Assembly: GCF_900095135.1 (NCBI RefSeq)
Contig: NZ_LT605205.1
Span: 1,054,001 to 1,118,000 of the forward strand
Length of the DNA stretch: 64,000 nucleotides
Source of the DNA: Proteiniphilum saccharofermentans
GTDB lineage: Bacteria > Bacteroidota > Bacteroidia > Bacteroidales > Dysgonomonadaceae
Direction of reading: 5' to 3'
Part shown: piece by piece, positions 1 to 9,876 of the stretch
How the letters are laid out: the number at the start of each line of letters is the position of its first letter
Numbering within the stretch: the stretch's first letter is position 1
Position numbers and translations under genes: made by a program
Notes under the pieces: model-generated
The model's database searches: none
What the model was told of the DNA's origin: nothing
Seen by the model: the letters and a program-made list of their open reading frames with translations, nothing else

Positions 1-1
1 G

Positions 2-67
2 AGTGATATGCTGGCCAAATGGGAACAGCAAAGGATCGTCATTGTCAATCCGGAAAGTGCAATATAA
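2..67 (+). CDS. C-terminal end of an upstream gene (partial)
   Basis: The frame is open from the window edge and ends at TAA, 36 bases before ilvC. Only the last 21 residues are present and they end in VNPESAI. In Bacteroidales the gene before ilvC in the ilv operon is often an acyl-ACP thioesterase, so that is the likeliest identity, but 21 residues cannot prove it. The short gap suggests co-transcription with ilvC. Confidence 0.5.
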   Translation, partial: SDMLAKWEQQRIVIVNPESAI

Positions 68-103
68 AATCAATAAACAGAAAAATAATAAAAATTTAAA
101 CAA

Positions 104-1150
104 ATGGCAAAAATGAATTTTGGCGGGGTTGAGGAAAATGTAGTTACTCGCGAGGAATTTCCCCTTGAAAAAGCTCGGGAGGTATTGAAAGATGAAACAA
201 TCGCGGTGATTGGTTACGGCGTGCAAGGTCCCGGACAATCCCTCAACCTGCGTGATAACGGTTTTAATGTGATCATAGGACAACGGAAAGAGAGTAAAAC
301 CTGGGATAAGGCGGTAGCCGACGGCTGGGTGCCGGGCGAGACGCTTTTCGAAATTGAAGAAGCATGTGAACGGGGGACTATTATTCAATACCTGCTGTCT
401 GATGCGGCACAAATTACCTTATGGGACACAGTGAAGAAACATCTGACTCCCGGCAAGGCACTCTATTTCTCACACGGCTTCGGTATTACCTATAAAGACC
501 GTACCGGGATTGTTCCTCCTGCCGATGTGGATGTGATCCTGGTTGCTCCCAAAGGGTCGGGTACGAGCCTCCGTAAGATGTTTCTGGAAGGACGGGGGTT
601 GAACTCCAGCTATGCCGTTTATCAGGACGCTACCGGAAAGGCACACGACCGTGCTGTCGCACTCGGTATTGGCGTTGGTTCAGGTTACCTGTTTGAAACT
701 GATTTCAAACGCGAAGTATATTCCGACCTGACGGGCGAGCGTGGTACGCTGATGGGGGCTATTCAGGGATTGTTGCTGGCACAATATGAAGTGTTGCGTG
801 AAAACGGACACACACCCTCTGAGGCATTTAATGAAACTGTAGAAGAGCTAACCCAGTCGTTGATGCCGTTATTTGCCGAGAAAGGGATGGACTGGATGTA
901 TGCCAACTGTTCTACTACTGCGCAACGTGGCGCTCTCGACTGGATGGGGCCGTTCCATGATGCTACCAAGCCGGTATTCGAAAAGCTCTATAAAGAAGTC
1001 GCCTGCGGCAATGAAGCACAACGTTCTATCGACAGCAATTCTCAGGCCGACTACCGGGAAAAACTGGAAGAGGAATTGAAAGCCCTTCGCGAAAGTGAAA
1101 TGTGGCAGACCGGAGCTGTCGTGAGAAAGCTGCGTCCGGAGAATAATTGA
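104..1150 (+). CDS. ilvC: Ketol-acid reductoisomerase
   Basis: This cytoplasmic enzyme isomerises and reduces acetolactate or acetohydroxybutyrate to the dihydroxy acid in valine, isoleucine and leucine synthesis. The 348 residues match the short class I length. The Rossmann dinucleotide motif GYGVQGPGQ lies near residue 37 and is followed by LNLRDNGF. The acidic metal-binding segment ETDFKREVYSDLTGERG lies near residue 205, and the knotted C-terminal domain contains SLMPLFAEKG. A second ATG lies three codons downstream, but the first fits family starts. No promoter is seen in the 36-base gap, so the gene probably belongs to an ilv operon that begins outside the window. A strong hairpin terminator follows. 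Confidence 0.97.
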   Translation: MAKMNFGGVEENVVTREEFPLEKAREVLKDETIAVIGYGVQGPGQSLNLRDNGFNVIIGQRKESKTWDKAVADGWVPGETLFEIEEACERGTIIQYLLSDAAQITLWDTVKKHLTPGKALYFSHGFGITYKDRTGIVPPADVDVILVAPKGSGTSLRKMFLEGRGLNSSYAVYQDATGKAHDRAVALGIGVGSGYLFETDFKREVYSDLTGERGTLMGAIQGLLLAQYEVLRENGHTPSEAFNETVEELTQSLMPLFAEKGMDWMYANCSTTAQRGALDWMGPFHDATKPVFEKLYKEVACGNEAQRSIDSNSQADYREKLEEELKALRESEMWQTGAVVRKLRPENN

Positions 1151-1177
1151 TTACTGCAAAACTGATTAGCAGTAGAT

Positions 1178-1214
1178 AAAAAGAGCCTGGCATTTCGTCG
1201 GGCTCTTTTTTTAT
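1178..1214. terminator. Bidirectional intrinsic terminator after ilvC
   Basis: A perfect 10-base stem, AAAAAGAGCC at 1178-1187 pairing with GGCTCTTTTT at 1201-1210, encloses a 13-base loop. T-runs on both strands let it end ilvC and any leftward transcript that leaves pdxA. Confidence 0.85.
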
Positions 1215-1312
1215 TATCAAAATCGTTGAATTGTGAAATTGTTGAATCTTGAAATTCCAAACTCAGCCTGAAATTTCAACCTCAAATCCTGAATCTTGAA
1301 TCTTGAATTTTC
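1215..1312. repeat. Low-complexity TTGAATCTTGAA spacer
   Basis: The gap between convergent ilvC and pdxA consists of degenerate tandem words such as TTGAATTGTGAAATTG and TTGAATCTTGAATTTT. Related words occur at 11367-11407 and 43071-43146. No ORF or hairpin is visible. It belongs to the spacer family described in the findings. Confidence 0.6.
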
Positions 1313-2410
1313 TTATATCTCTTCCTCACCGGTCAGATCGAGTTTTTCATCGTCCTTACCGCGATCGAAGAACATCTTTTTAAGGGGGTTCTTACGGGCT
1401 TCATCATAAGCCAGCCGGTTCCTGAAAATATCGATCCCCATATAGATAGCCTGACGGAACGATTCATCGGAAGCCAGGTTCTTTCCCGCGATATCGTAAG
1501 CGGTACCATGGTCGGGTGAAGTGCGGACGATAGGGAGTCCGGCCGTAAAATTGACTCCCGAATCCATAGCAAGGGTCTTGAAAGGGATCAATCCCTGGTC
1601 GTGGTACATCGCCAGTATGGCATCGAACTCCTTGAAGCGCCCTGATCCGAAAAAACCGTCGGCAGCAAAAGGACCGGCACAGAGGATCCATTCATCCTGC
1701 GCCTCTTTCACCGCGGGTGCAATAATCTCTTCTTCCTCTTTCCCCAATAACCCGTTTTCGCCGGCATGGGGGTTCAATCCCAGTACGGCAATGCGGGGAT
1801 TCTCTACCCTGAAGTCACGCTTCAACGAATGGTTGAGCGTTTTCAGTTTCTCCATGATCAATTCTTTGGAGAGTTTCGTCGAAACTTTAGAGAGAGGGAC
1901 ATGGGCAGTGACCAGCGCTACACGCATGGTTTCCGTGGCCATGATCATCAGCGCTTTTTCTCCGTCCGAGGCAAACCGCTCCTCCAGGAACTCGGTATGC
2001 CCGGGAAATTGGAAATGATCGTTCTGGATCGTGTCTTTATTGATGGGAAGAGTGACCAGCAGGTCGATCTTGCCATGGGCCAGATCGTGGCATGCAATAT
2101 CCAATGCCGTATAAGCTGACTCTCCGGCTTCGTTGCTTGCCGATCCCAACTCTATCTTAATCTCCTCCTTGACACAATTGACCAGATTGACCTTCCCTTC
2201 ATGCGATTCTTCAACCTTGGAGATAATATGAAAATTCATTGCGTCACTGTTCAGCACCTTTCGGTGATAGGACGCCGATTTGGATGATCCGTATACGATC
2301 GGGTGGAACAACTCGAGTATTCTGGCATCCGAGAAAGCCTTCAGCAGGATCTCATATCCTACGCCGTTCACGTCGCCATGGGTGATGCCCACCTTGATTA
2401 ATTCTGACAT
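1313..2410 (-). CDS. pdxA: 4-hydroxythreonine-4-phosphate dehydrogenase
   Basis: This enzyme oxidises 4-phosphohydroxy-L-threonine with NAD(P) in the DXP-dependent branch of pyridoxal phosphate synthesis, in the cytoplasm. Family motifs seen are GITHGDVNGVGYE at the N-terminus, FPGHTEFLEERF with a metal-binding His near residue 140, LGLNPHAGENG near residue 210, and MYHDQGLIPFK followed by RTSPDHGTAYDIAGK near residues 265-310. At 365 residues it is longer than the E. coli enzyme, with extra charged residues at the C-terminus. It lies 54 bases downstream of the DUF4837 lipoprotein gene, so the two are probably co-transcribed. Confidence 0.95.
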   Translation of the reverse strand: MSELIKVGITHGDVNGVGYEILLKAFSDARILELFHPIVYGSSKSASYHRKVLNSDAMNFHIISKVEESHEGKVNLVNCVKEEIKIELGSASNEAGESAYTALDIACHDLAHGKIDLLVTLPINKDTIQNDHFQFPGHTEFLEERFASDGEKALMIMATETMRVALVTAHVPLSKVSTKLSKELIMEKLKTLNHSLKRDFRVENPRIAVLGLNPHAGENGLLGKEEEEIIAPAVKEAQDEWILCAGPFAADGFFGSGRFKEFDAILAMYHDQGLIPFKTLAMDSGVNFTAGLPIVRTSPDHGTAYDIAGKNLASDESFRQAIYMGIDIFRNRLAYDEARKNPLKKMFFDRGKDDEKLDLTGEEEI

Positions 2411-2464
2411 GTATATGTGTTAATTAATAACTTATGTGTGATTAAAAATCTATATAATAATTTA

Positions 2465-3466
2465 TTAAGACTCCTTCTTCTCATCTTTTGGAATACTGAT
2501 GGTGTATAATGCGGATTCCAGATTACGAAGCAGATTCCGTTTATTCATTTCCGGGGCATATACAAATACCTCGGCGACCACCACCATGCCGGTATTCTCG
2601 TTTACAAACGCATGCATTACAAACGGTCCGCCCATCATATCGGTGGTCATTTCCCACAGGCCACGCAATTCGGCCCTAAAGAGGCCGTCCGTCTCCATTT
2701 TTCGGTAATCGGGAGAGTAGACGGTAGCTGTAGCCATTTGGGAGTCGAATGACCCTTTTATATATTCACCCAATACCCTGTTGCGGATACTGATGAGGGA
2801 ATCCTTCTCGAAAACGGTCTCTGAGGTATAGGGAAACTGGTATATTACGATATCCTGACGACCGCGTGCAGCATTGTTGGTAGCCCAATAAAAGTTCTCA
2901 TGTTCTGTAATGTTGGGCAATCCCTTTGGAAAATGCATATTAATACCAAAAATCTGCTTTACCCGTGATACCGGCTCTTTTATCTGGTTTTTCAGATAGT
3001 TGGCATTCCGTTCCAACTCCTTGGTGATGAAATAATCTACGATGCTCTCCCTGTTTTCAGTCACGAACTCCACAAAACTGGCCGTATCGGGAGCATGGAT
3101 ATTCATGATGACCTGTCCCATGGCGTATTTGTCGAGATCTGCCGTGAGTTTGGGGTAACTGTATATGTCCGATATTTCGGGAATAATCACGTTCCGGGCT
3201 ACCTTAAAAGTACTGGTGAAATTTTCCGGGGTAAGTTGCAGTATCCGGAAGTTAGGCTCGGGCTGGGGTAGTGCCTTTACGTTAGAATTAAGTACGCCGA
3301 AAAGAGACCTTCCTGCAGGACCTTCCCAAGCATTCTCGTCCATTATTACAATCACTTCATTGGTTGTTCCCGAAGCGGAGAAAAAACTCCCACTGCCATC
3401 ACACGATGTAAACAGCGTTAGCAGGGCAAGAATAACTGGCAGTAATACGGCATATTGCTTCTTCAT
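2465..3466 (-). CDS. DUF4837 family lipoprotein
   Basis: A 333-residue exported protein with a lipoprotein signal: a hydrophobic segment followed by the lipobox LFTSC, cysteine near residue 23. The opening of the mature part (TTNEVIVIMDENAWEG, then LPQPEPNFRILQL) is typical of DUF4837, a Bacteroidetes-specific family of unknown function. Near residues 255-300 it has MATATVYSPDYRKM and RGLWEMTTDMMGGPF, also typical of the family. It sits between rlmN and pdxA on the same strand, an arrangement I recall from other Bacteroidales. Function is unknown; I infer an envelope location only. Confidence 0.85.
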   Translation of the reverse strand: MKKQYAVLLPVILALLTLFTSCDGSGSFFSASGTTNEVIVIMDENAWEGPAGRSLFGVLNSNVKALPQPEPNFRILQLTPENFTSTFKVARNVIIPEISDIYSYPKLTADLDKYAMGQVIMNIHAPDTASFVEFVTENRESIVDYFITKELERNANYLKNQIKEPVSRVKQIFGINMHFPKGLPNITEHENFYWATNNAARGRQDIVIYQFPYTSETVFEKDSLISIRNRVLGEYIKGSFDSQMATATVYSPDYRKMETDGLFRAELRGLWEMTTDMMGGPFVMHAFVNENTGMVVVAEVFVYAPEMNKRNLLRNLESALYTISIPKDEKKES

Positions 3467-3610
3467 ATCGACGTAGTTTTAAAAGGTTTATATTTCGTTT
3501 TTAACTTTAGGAACCTCCATATTAAACCCAATAATCAAAATCAGGCTGAACGGGCCGTCAGTCAAAAGAACTCAACGGCTCTAAACATTGAACCGGCCTG
3601 TTTTAATAAA

Positions 3611-3618
3611 CAAATATA
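3611..3618 (-). promoter_or_regulatory. Candidate -7 box for DUF4837-pdxA, in a 313-base gap
   Basis: TATATTTG on the minus strand matches the Bacteroidetes TAnnTTTG box. It would give a leader of about 140 bases before the lipoprotein ATG. No clear -33 TTG is present at the ideal distance. Nothing else convincing was found in the rest of the gap, 3467-3779. Confidence 0.45.
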
Positions 3619-3779
3619 CGATTATTTGTGTGAAATAAAACCGGAAAGGTTAAAATAATCGTTAAACATACCGGGAGAAACATGGTTTTCAGGAATCGGT
3701 ATGAACAATCATTGATTACAATACCCTTGTTGCTATTCGCGTGTTCAGAGTCCGGAAATCAGGTAATAATCCGTAATAT

Positions 3780-4814
3780 CTACTTTACCAGCTTCGCCGT
3801 CGACAGCATGCCACAGGCGGCGAAGATATCCTCTCCCCGCGAAGCACGGATGGTGCAGATAAACCCTTTGGCGGTAAGGAAATCGCGGAATTTGACCATA
3901 TTCTCGTTGGTGGAGGGTTTGAGGTTACTCATCGGGATCACATGGAAACGGATCAGGTTGATGCGGCAATCCAGTCCGGCGAGCAGTTTGACCAGTTCGC
4001 GCGCGTAGAGCAGCGAGTCGTTTACTCCGTCGAACATGATGTATTCGAACGAAAGTCTGCGCTGATGGCTCCAGTCGTATTCCCTCAACATATCGATCAC
4101 TGAAGCCGAAGGTGCCGATTTCTCAATCGGCATAATGGCAAGCCGCTCTTCCGGGATCGGGTTGTGAAGGCTGACCGCCAGATGGCATTTGCTTTCATCG
4201 AGAAACCGTTTCAGGTTTGATGTCAACCCGATGGTGGAGAGTGTGATCCGCCTGGGACTCCAACCCAGTCCATATTCAACCTGAAGCAGTTCCGACGCCT
4301 TCTTCACGTTTTTGTAATTATCCAATGGTTCACCCATTCCCATAAATACCAGGTTGGTGATCTCTTCTGAGCCGGGTACCGAGTAGACCTGGTTCAGTAT
4401 TTCCGTAGCAGTGAGGTTGTCATGGAATCCCTGTTTACCCGTCATGCAGAAGTCGCAGTTCATCCTGCATCCCACCTGTGAGGAGACGCAGATGGTGAGG
4501 CGGTCCTCTTCGGGGATAGTCACTGTCTCGATAAATTTCCCGCTGTATGTCCTGAACAGCATCTTCCGTGTGCCGTCTACTGATGTCTGTATATCTAACG
4601 GTTCTGACCTTCCTATATCGAATTTCTCCGAGAGAAGTTGCCGGTTTTTTAATGAAATGTTGGTCATCTCATCGATGCGCTTCACCCGTTTCACATAGAT
4701 CCAGTCGGCAATCTGCTTGCCGGTGAATTTGGGCAATCCCAGTTCAGTAACGCTTTCGGTAATTTCGGTAAGCGTCATCCCCAGAAGATATTGTTTTTGA
4801 TCCATTTGCTGCAA
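3780..4814 (-). CDS. rlmN: Dual-specificity 23S rRNA/tRNA adenine C2-methyltransferase RlmN
   Basis: A radical SAM enzyme that methylates C2 of A2503 in 23S rRNA and A37 in some tRNAs. The radical SAM cluster motif CRMNCDFC is near residue 115, followed by MTGKQGF. LVFMGMGEPLDNY and SLHNPIPEERLAIMP are classic RlmN segments. The catalytic Cys pair is the second Cys of the cluster region and the C-terminal Cys in GEDIFAACGML near residue 337. The 344-residue length is normal. Two in-frame ATGs at 4814 and 4805 both fit; the promoter box just upstream leaves a very short leader for either. Confidence 0.96.
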   Translation of the reverse strand: MQQMDQKQYLLGMTLTEITESVTELGLPKFTGKQIADWIYVKRVKRIDEMTNISLKNRQLLSEKFDIGRSEPLDIQTSVDGTRKMLFRTYSGKFIETVTIPEEDRLTICVSSQVGCRMNCDFCMTGKQGFHDNLTATEILNQVYSVPGSEEITNLVFMGMGEPLDNYKNVKKASELLQVEYGLGWSPRRITLSTIGLTSNLKRFLDESKCHLAVSLHNPIPEERLAIMPIEKSAPSASVIDMLREYDWSHQRRLSFEYIMFDGVNDSLLYARELVKLLAGLDCRINLIRFHVIPMSNLKPSTNENMVKFRDFLTAKGFICTIRASRGEDIFAACGMLSTAKLVK

Positions 4815-4828
4815 TTATAATTAGAGTG

Positions 4829-4836
4829 CAAAGATA
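4829..4836 (-). promoter_or_regulatory. -7 promoter box for rlmN
   Basis: TATCTTTG on the minus strand, an exact TAnnTTTG match, lies 15 bases upstream of the first rlmN ATG. Confidence 0.6.
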
Positions 4837-4911
4837 GCACCAACCGACCGTTTTTCTTCTATCATAGTAATATAAAATGAATCTGTTTCATCTTCGGATT
4901 TGAAAAATCCT

Positions 4912-4919
4912 TATCTTTG
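4912..4919 (+). promoter_or_regulatory. -7 promoter box for the esterase gene
   Basis: TATCTTTG followed by C matches the Bacteroidetes -7 consensus. It lies 29 bases before the ATG at 4948. This rules out the TTG at 4900, which would be upstream of the transcription start. Confidence 0.65.
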
Positions 4920-4947
4920 CCATGAAACAAAATCATGTAAAAAGACA

Positions 4948-5844
4948 ATGAAACGGACTATATTCTCACTTTTTTTCTTTTCAGCAATGACGATAACCCT
5001 TATGGCACAACATAATCCGGTACTGTTATTTCCCGACGGAGCACCGGGCGAATCCCGGAAGATGAAACAGGTAGATGACCTGGGTGGCAACAAGGTCGCC
5101 GGATGCCCTGTACTCCGTATCAGTAATGTGAGTGAACCGACGCTCACCTTTTATCCTGCACCTGCCGGCAATAATACCGGTGCCACTATCATTGTGAATC
5201 CGGGGGGCGGTTACAATATCCTGGCATATAACCTCGAAGGGTCTGAGATTTGTAAACGTTTCAACAGTTTCGGCGTCAACTGTGTATTGGTGAAATACCG
5301 TGTGCCGCGTCGTGAAGGATTGGAAAAGCATACAGCGCCATTGCAGGATCTGCAACGTGCCATTGCTTATACACGTTCCCATGCAAATGAATGGAATATC
5401 GACCCGGATAGGATCGGAGTGATGGGGTTCTCCGCCGGAGCACATCTCGCAGCCATGGCCAGTACGGCGTATGGAGAACGTACCTATCCGAAGACCGATG
5501 CTTTTGATGAGGCGAACCTTCGTCCCGATTTCTGTATCCTTATCTATCCGGCGTATTTATCGGGAGAGAATTTCTCGATTACTCCCGAACTGAAAGTAAA
5601 TGCTGGCACACCTCCCACCATCCTTATCCAGACTCAGGACGACAAGAGCTATATCGACAGCAGTTTGTTTTATTATTATGCACTGAAACAGGCAAATGTG
5701 CCGGCAGCAATGCATCTGTATCCCTCCGGTGGTCATGGTTATGGATTACGCAATACCGGCCACACGGTCAATGAATGGCCTCACCGCGTCCTTTCCTGGC
5801 TGCGGGATATCGGAATGACAGGGAAAGTGAAGAGTGGAAAGTGA
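4948..5844 (+). CDS. Secreted alpha/beta-hydrolase esterase (acetyl-xylan-esterase-like)
   Basis: A predicted exported serine esterase of 298 residues from the ATG at 4948, chosen because it begins a good signal peptide (MKRTIFSLFFFSAMTITLMAQ) downstream of a promoter box. The oxyanion region is VNPGGGYNILAYN. The nucleophile elbow GFSAG is near residue 160, an acidic triad residue is likely in QTQDDKSY, and the catalytic His is in SGGHGYG. This layout matches BD-FAE and acetyl-xylan esterase-like enzymes that remove acyl groups from plant polysaccharides. The substrate is not proven. The last residues, GKVKSGK, are encoded by a low-complexity spacer and are probably not part of the fold. Confidence 0.85.
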   Translation: MKRTIFSLFFFSAMTITLMAQHNPVLLFPDGAPGESRKMKQVDDLGGNKVAGCPVLRISNVSEPTLTFYPAPAGNNTGATIIVNPGGGYNILAYNLEGSEICKRFNSFGVNCVLVKYRVPRREGLEKHTAPLQDLQRAIAYTRSHANEWNIDPDRIGVMGFSAGAHLAAMASTAYGERTYPKTDAFDEANLRPDFCILIYPAYLSGENFSITPELKVNAGTPPTILIQTQDDKSYIDSSLFYYYALKQANVPAAMHLYPSGGHGYGLRNTGHTVNEWPHRVLSWLRDIGMTGKVKSGK

Positions 5845-5853
5845 AAAACGAAG
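5821..5853 (+). repeat. GTGAAGAGTGGAAAGTGAAA spacer over the esterase stop codon
   Basis: A purine-rich tandem spacer supplies the last codons and the stop of the esterase and continues beyond it. Similar spacers follow rnfA, rseC and the second isocitrate dehydrogenase. Confidence 0.6.
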
Positions 5854-5952
5854 AATCTGCCCGCCGCAGAGGATGGAAAACCTGCCTGTTATAGGTACGG
5901 TCTATCCGCTGGACGGATGAAAATTAAAAGTTTAAAACCTGATCAAAGTATC

Positions 5953-5960
5953 TATATTTG
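5953..5960 (+). promoter_or_regulatory. Orphan rightward -7 box beside the IS4-type element
   Basis: TATATTTG followed by CAGAAT is an exact TAnnTTTG box on the plus strand, yet the IS inverted repeat begins 9 bases later and no plus-strand gene follows. It is probably the promoter of a gene lost when the IS entered or recombined. Confidence 0.4.
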
Positions 5961-5968
5961 CAGAATAA

Positions 5969-5991
5969 AATCACTACTGTCCAAAGAAATT
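5969..5991 (+). repeat. Left inverted repeat of the IS4-type element
   Basis: The arm reads AATCACTACTG then TCCAAAGAAATT and overlaps the transposase stop codon at 5974-5976. Confidence 0.8.
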
Positions 5992-7152
5992 ACCCCATAG
6001 GTTCAGTTGATTTGAATCGGAATCATTCATAGGACGTTTAGGTTTAATAAACAGTTCGCCTAAAGGCTTCCTCTCAAAGAGTACTTTGCCGACGACTGAC
6101 GATAAAATATAAAGTTCCTGATCAATATGAAACATCTTTCTGGCAATGGCAAGCAGCAGGTAATCGCAGATGGCAATCCATATCTGCGAGTATACCGTAT
6201 TCTGGCTGGTTCCGTAGAACGCCTTGATGTTCAGATGTTGTTTGATCCATTTGAAGAAACACTCCACTTGCCAACGTTCCCTATAAAGTTCAGCAATGGT
6301 CAGGTAAGAATGTGTGAAGTCATTGGTCAGGAACCGATAGACATTTCCCGTGGCATAATCCTCATACACAACCATACGGAGTGTATCCGGATACCATCGG
6401 GAGGTTTTCAGTCCCGTAAGCCTGATAGTGGAATCGCTAACAACTCCAGTGCTTTTATCAACCGGATGCTCTTCTATCACCTCATACTTCATGTTGTCCT
6501 TGGCCCTGGTGACGAAGAAAGCCCGCTGGCGATCAAAGTGGAGGAACAACTGCTTGAAATCCACATATCCATTGTCCATGAGGTAATAATTACCAGGCTC
6601 CACGGGCACCAGGCTCATGGCTTTGGAGTCATGGACTGCAGCCTCCGTCAGATAAACAAATGTGGGAATCGATCCTCTCAAATCCAGCAGGGTATGCATT
6701 TTTACACCACCTTTATCATGATGAAGCCTTGCCCATGGACAGAGTTGCAGGCAAAGTTTCATAGTACTGCTGTCGAAAGCATAGACGATTCCGTCCACGT
6801 CGAGTCTGGAAGGCTCTTTGCGGTACAGGTGTCTCGCTTGTGCAATCAGTATCTGACCGAAGTCGTGATAGATCCGCCAATCCTTGGTTCCATTAATATG
6901 TGCCAAAGTCGAGCGTTGGATATATTTGATTCCGGAAGTGTACAACTTGGAGGACAGGGCAACCAGCGTTGCATCAATGCTGCGCAGGCTATCCTGACCG
7001 GTGAACTGGGCAAAACTCATCACCATGAACTGGTCTCTGCATTTGAACTCGATGGCATGTCGGTTGCCATTGTATCTCTTTACGCATTTATCAAACTCAT
7101 ATCTCGGTATGAGCGACATTATCTGAGCGAATACGGTCTTTCCCTGATTCAT
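5974..7152 (-). CDS. IS4-family transposase
   Basis: A DDE transposase of 392 residues from ATG 7152. This start opens with MNQGKTVFAQIMSLIPRYEF, the usual N-terminal DUF4372 domain; the longer frame upstream is not family-like. A TACTTTTG promoter box at 7187-7180 lies 28 bases before the ATG. The first catalytic Asp is in YAFDSST, the second in LMDNGYVDF. The IS4 signature Y-x2-R-x3-E-x6-K is seen as YRERWQVE then CFFKWIK. The protein appears intact to WGNFFGQ, so the copy may be active. Confidence 0.93.
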   Translation of the reverse strand: MNQGKTVFAQIMSLIPRYEFDKCVKRYNGNRHAIEFKCRDQFMVMSFAQFTGQDSLRSIDATLVALSSKLYTSGIKYIQRSTLAHINGTKDWRIYHDFGQILIAQARHLYRKEPSRLDVDGIVYAFDSSTMKLCLQLCPWARLHHDKGGVKMHTLLDLRGSIPTFVYLTEAAVHDSKAMSLVPVEPGNYYLMDNGYVDFKQLFLHFDRQRAFFVTRAKDNMKYEVIEEHPVDKSTGVVSDSTIRLTGLKTSRWYPDTLRMVVYEDYATGNVYRFLTNDFTHSYLTIAELYRERWQVECFFKWIKQHLNIKAFYGTSQNTVYSQIWIAICDYLLLAIARKMFHIDQELYILSSVVGKVLFERKPLGELFIKPKRPMNDSDSNQLNLWGNFFGQ

Positions 7153-7179
7153 GATTTCTATCTCTTGCAATACTATTTG

Positions 7180-7187
7180 CAAAAGTA
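7180..7187 (-). promoter_or_regulatory. -7 box of the IS4-type transposase
   Basis: TACTTTTG on the minus strand fits TAnnTTTG and lies inside the element, upstream of the transposase start. Confidence 0.5.
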
Positions 7188-7246
7188 TAAAATCAAATCC
7201 CGGAAAATATTTATTCGTGTAATGCATTAATATAAACTAATTTAAA

Positions 7247-7600
7247 TCATGTCTGAGAAAATTTCTTTGGACACCAGTGATTCATTTTATACCCATATTC
7301 CCGGGCTAATGAATCGTAATCGTAATAAAAAGGGGCGCATATATCAATGATTTCTTCACTTTGTGCAAAAGAGCCGGGCATATTCACTATAAGAAATTCG
7401 GCTGCTTTTAGTTTTTGCGGATCATTCTTAAAATGTTCGAGTGCCTTCTCTAATTCAGTTTTATTTTTGCCGGCCAATCTGAGAACCTTTTCCAGTTTAG
7501 TATCATTCACTTCGTGACAAGATATTAACATACATGTATGTACAAACATTACACTGGTAATTAACTTTATGATTATTGTGATAAGTCCTGTCAGTTTCAT
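7247..7600 (-). pseudogene. N-terminal fragment of an exported protein, cut off by the IS4-type element
   Basis: A 117-codon frame with an N-terminal hydrophobic leader ending in the lipobox-like MLISC. The rest includes LEKVLRLAGKNKTELEKAL and AAEFLIVNMPGSFAQ. Native coding ends near 7283, after REYGYK; the last residues (NHWCPKKFSQT) are read from the IS inverted repeat. From memory, this N-terminus resembles Bacteroidales exported proteins with a transglutaminase-like domain and a C-terminal discoidin-like module. The fragment just upstream carries the C-terminus of that same kind of protein. The missing part is not found beyond the IS. Confidence 0.7.
7260..7282 (-). repeat. Right inverted repeat of the IS4-type element
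   Basis: Read on the minus strand it is AATCACTGGTG then TCCAAAGAAATT. It matches the left repeat except for two bases. Confidence 0.8.
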
Positions 7601-7688
7601 GGATTACTATTGTTTTTTGTTTATGTCTCCACATTCATTAATGCCAAATCCGAAAATCCGGAATCACTTTTCGTCCTTCTACTCACTC

Positions 7689-7705
7689 GGTAGCCTGTGG
7701 CTACC
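7689..7705. other. Perfect 7-bp GC-rich hairpin between the two gene remnants
   Basis: GGTAGCC, loop TGT, GGCTACC. There is no T-run, so it is not a standard terminator. It lies in the 164-base gap between the stop of one remnant and the start of the next, and could be a leader hairpin of the downstream remnant. Confidence 0.35.
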
Positions 7706-7764
7706 AGAAGTGCGAGGCAAATATGCCCGATGAAAACTTCTTTCTATAGGCTGATTGATCTAAA

Positions 7765-8230
7765 TTACCACCAAACCTGTTCTTCGTTTTCATACGTGAA
7801 TATCCTTTCTTCCTGTCCTCGTGTATGATTTTTAAGTAAGAACAATGCGTTCGTCGGGCAATTATGGTAAATTAAAGAGTCATTCGTGGCTATCTGTTCT
7901 CCCAAAGATTTCCAACCTTTATTGTTCCAGAAAACTAACTCATATCTGTGTCCAATCTCAATGCAATTTCCATCATTTCTGGGTATAAATCTGATCATAT
8001 CTATTTCTTTGGGTTCTGGAAATTCTAATCCAATCCAGGAGCCACTGGAAGTATGTCCGTCGAATGCAGTTAAAATATCCTTGTCAAATGCCTTTTCCTT
8101 TACATTTCCAAGATCTTTATAACTCCCTTCCGATCCTATTACTTTTCCTTCCACTTCCAATCCGTTTTTATCATAAAACATAATTTCGCTGATGGTTGAA
8201 AAACTTTCGTCCGTTCCTATGTATCGTACG

Positions 8231-8244
<14 letters not shown>
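7765..8244 (-). pseudogene. C-terminal fragment of a transglutaminase-type/discoidin-like protein, 5' part lost to an IS
   Basis: The frame is open from 8244, where a stop is met, not only from the ATG at 8181. The sequence KYVRYIGTDESFSTISEI precedes that internal ATG and belongs to the domain. It then reads through a discoidin-like (F5/8 type C-like) fold, with GLEFPEPKEIDMIRFIPRND and YELVFWNNKGWKSLG, to the end IFTYENEEQVWW. The upstream boundary falls at the inverted repeat of the next IS. The region beyond that IS holds only the terminator of another gene, so the N-terminal part was deleted rather than moved. Family assignment is from recall of similar Bacteroidales proteins. Confidence 0.65.
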
Positions 8245-9703
<1,459 letters not shown>

Positions 9704-9760
9704 AAAACAGATTGTTCCAACAGAAGTAATAATTATCAAATTTGGTTTCAAAGGATATAA

Positions 9761-9798
9761 AAATCCCAATTATTTATTTAAAATAATCGGGATTTTTT
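9761..9798. terminator. Intrinsic terminator downstream of the repetitive lipoprotein gene
   Basis: AAATCCC at 9761-9767 pairs with GGGATTT at 9789-9795, extended inward by AATTATT/AATAATC with one mismatch. A/T runs on both sides make it usable in both directions. It lies about 80 bases past the lipoprotein stop codon. Confidence 0.75.
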
Positions 9799-9876
9799 AG
9801 TTGAAAAAGGATCCAATAAATTTTTTTATTCTGTTATATTATTCTTTAAGATAGGTTTGCTACTATTTTCTGCATC

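Larger units (their letters stand above)
5969..7282 (-). mobile_element. IS4-family insertion sequence
   Basis: The element is bounded by 23-base inverted repeats at 5969-5991 and 7260-7282 that differ at two positions and share TGTCCAAAGAAATT. The repeat core may reach outward to ATAAAAT on both sides with a small gap. One transposase gene fills the interior. I find no convincing direct repeat of target sequence outside the ends. The right end lies inside a broken gene, and the left flank is an unrelated promoter region, which suggests deletion or recombination after insertion. Confidence 0.85.

Noticed and set aside
4900..4947. Upstream TTG start for the esterase
   Set aside because: The promoter box at 4912-4919 lies downstream of it, and the ATG at 4948 begins a proper signal peptide.
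6127..7230. A 367-codon plus-strand frame opposite the IS4-type transposase
   Set aside because: It mirrors the transposase frame, has no recognisable domain or promoter, and its sequence is typical of an antisense shadow.
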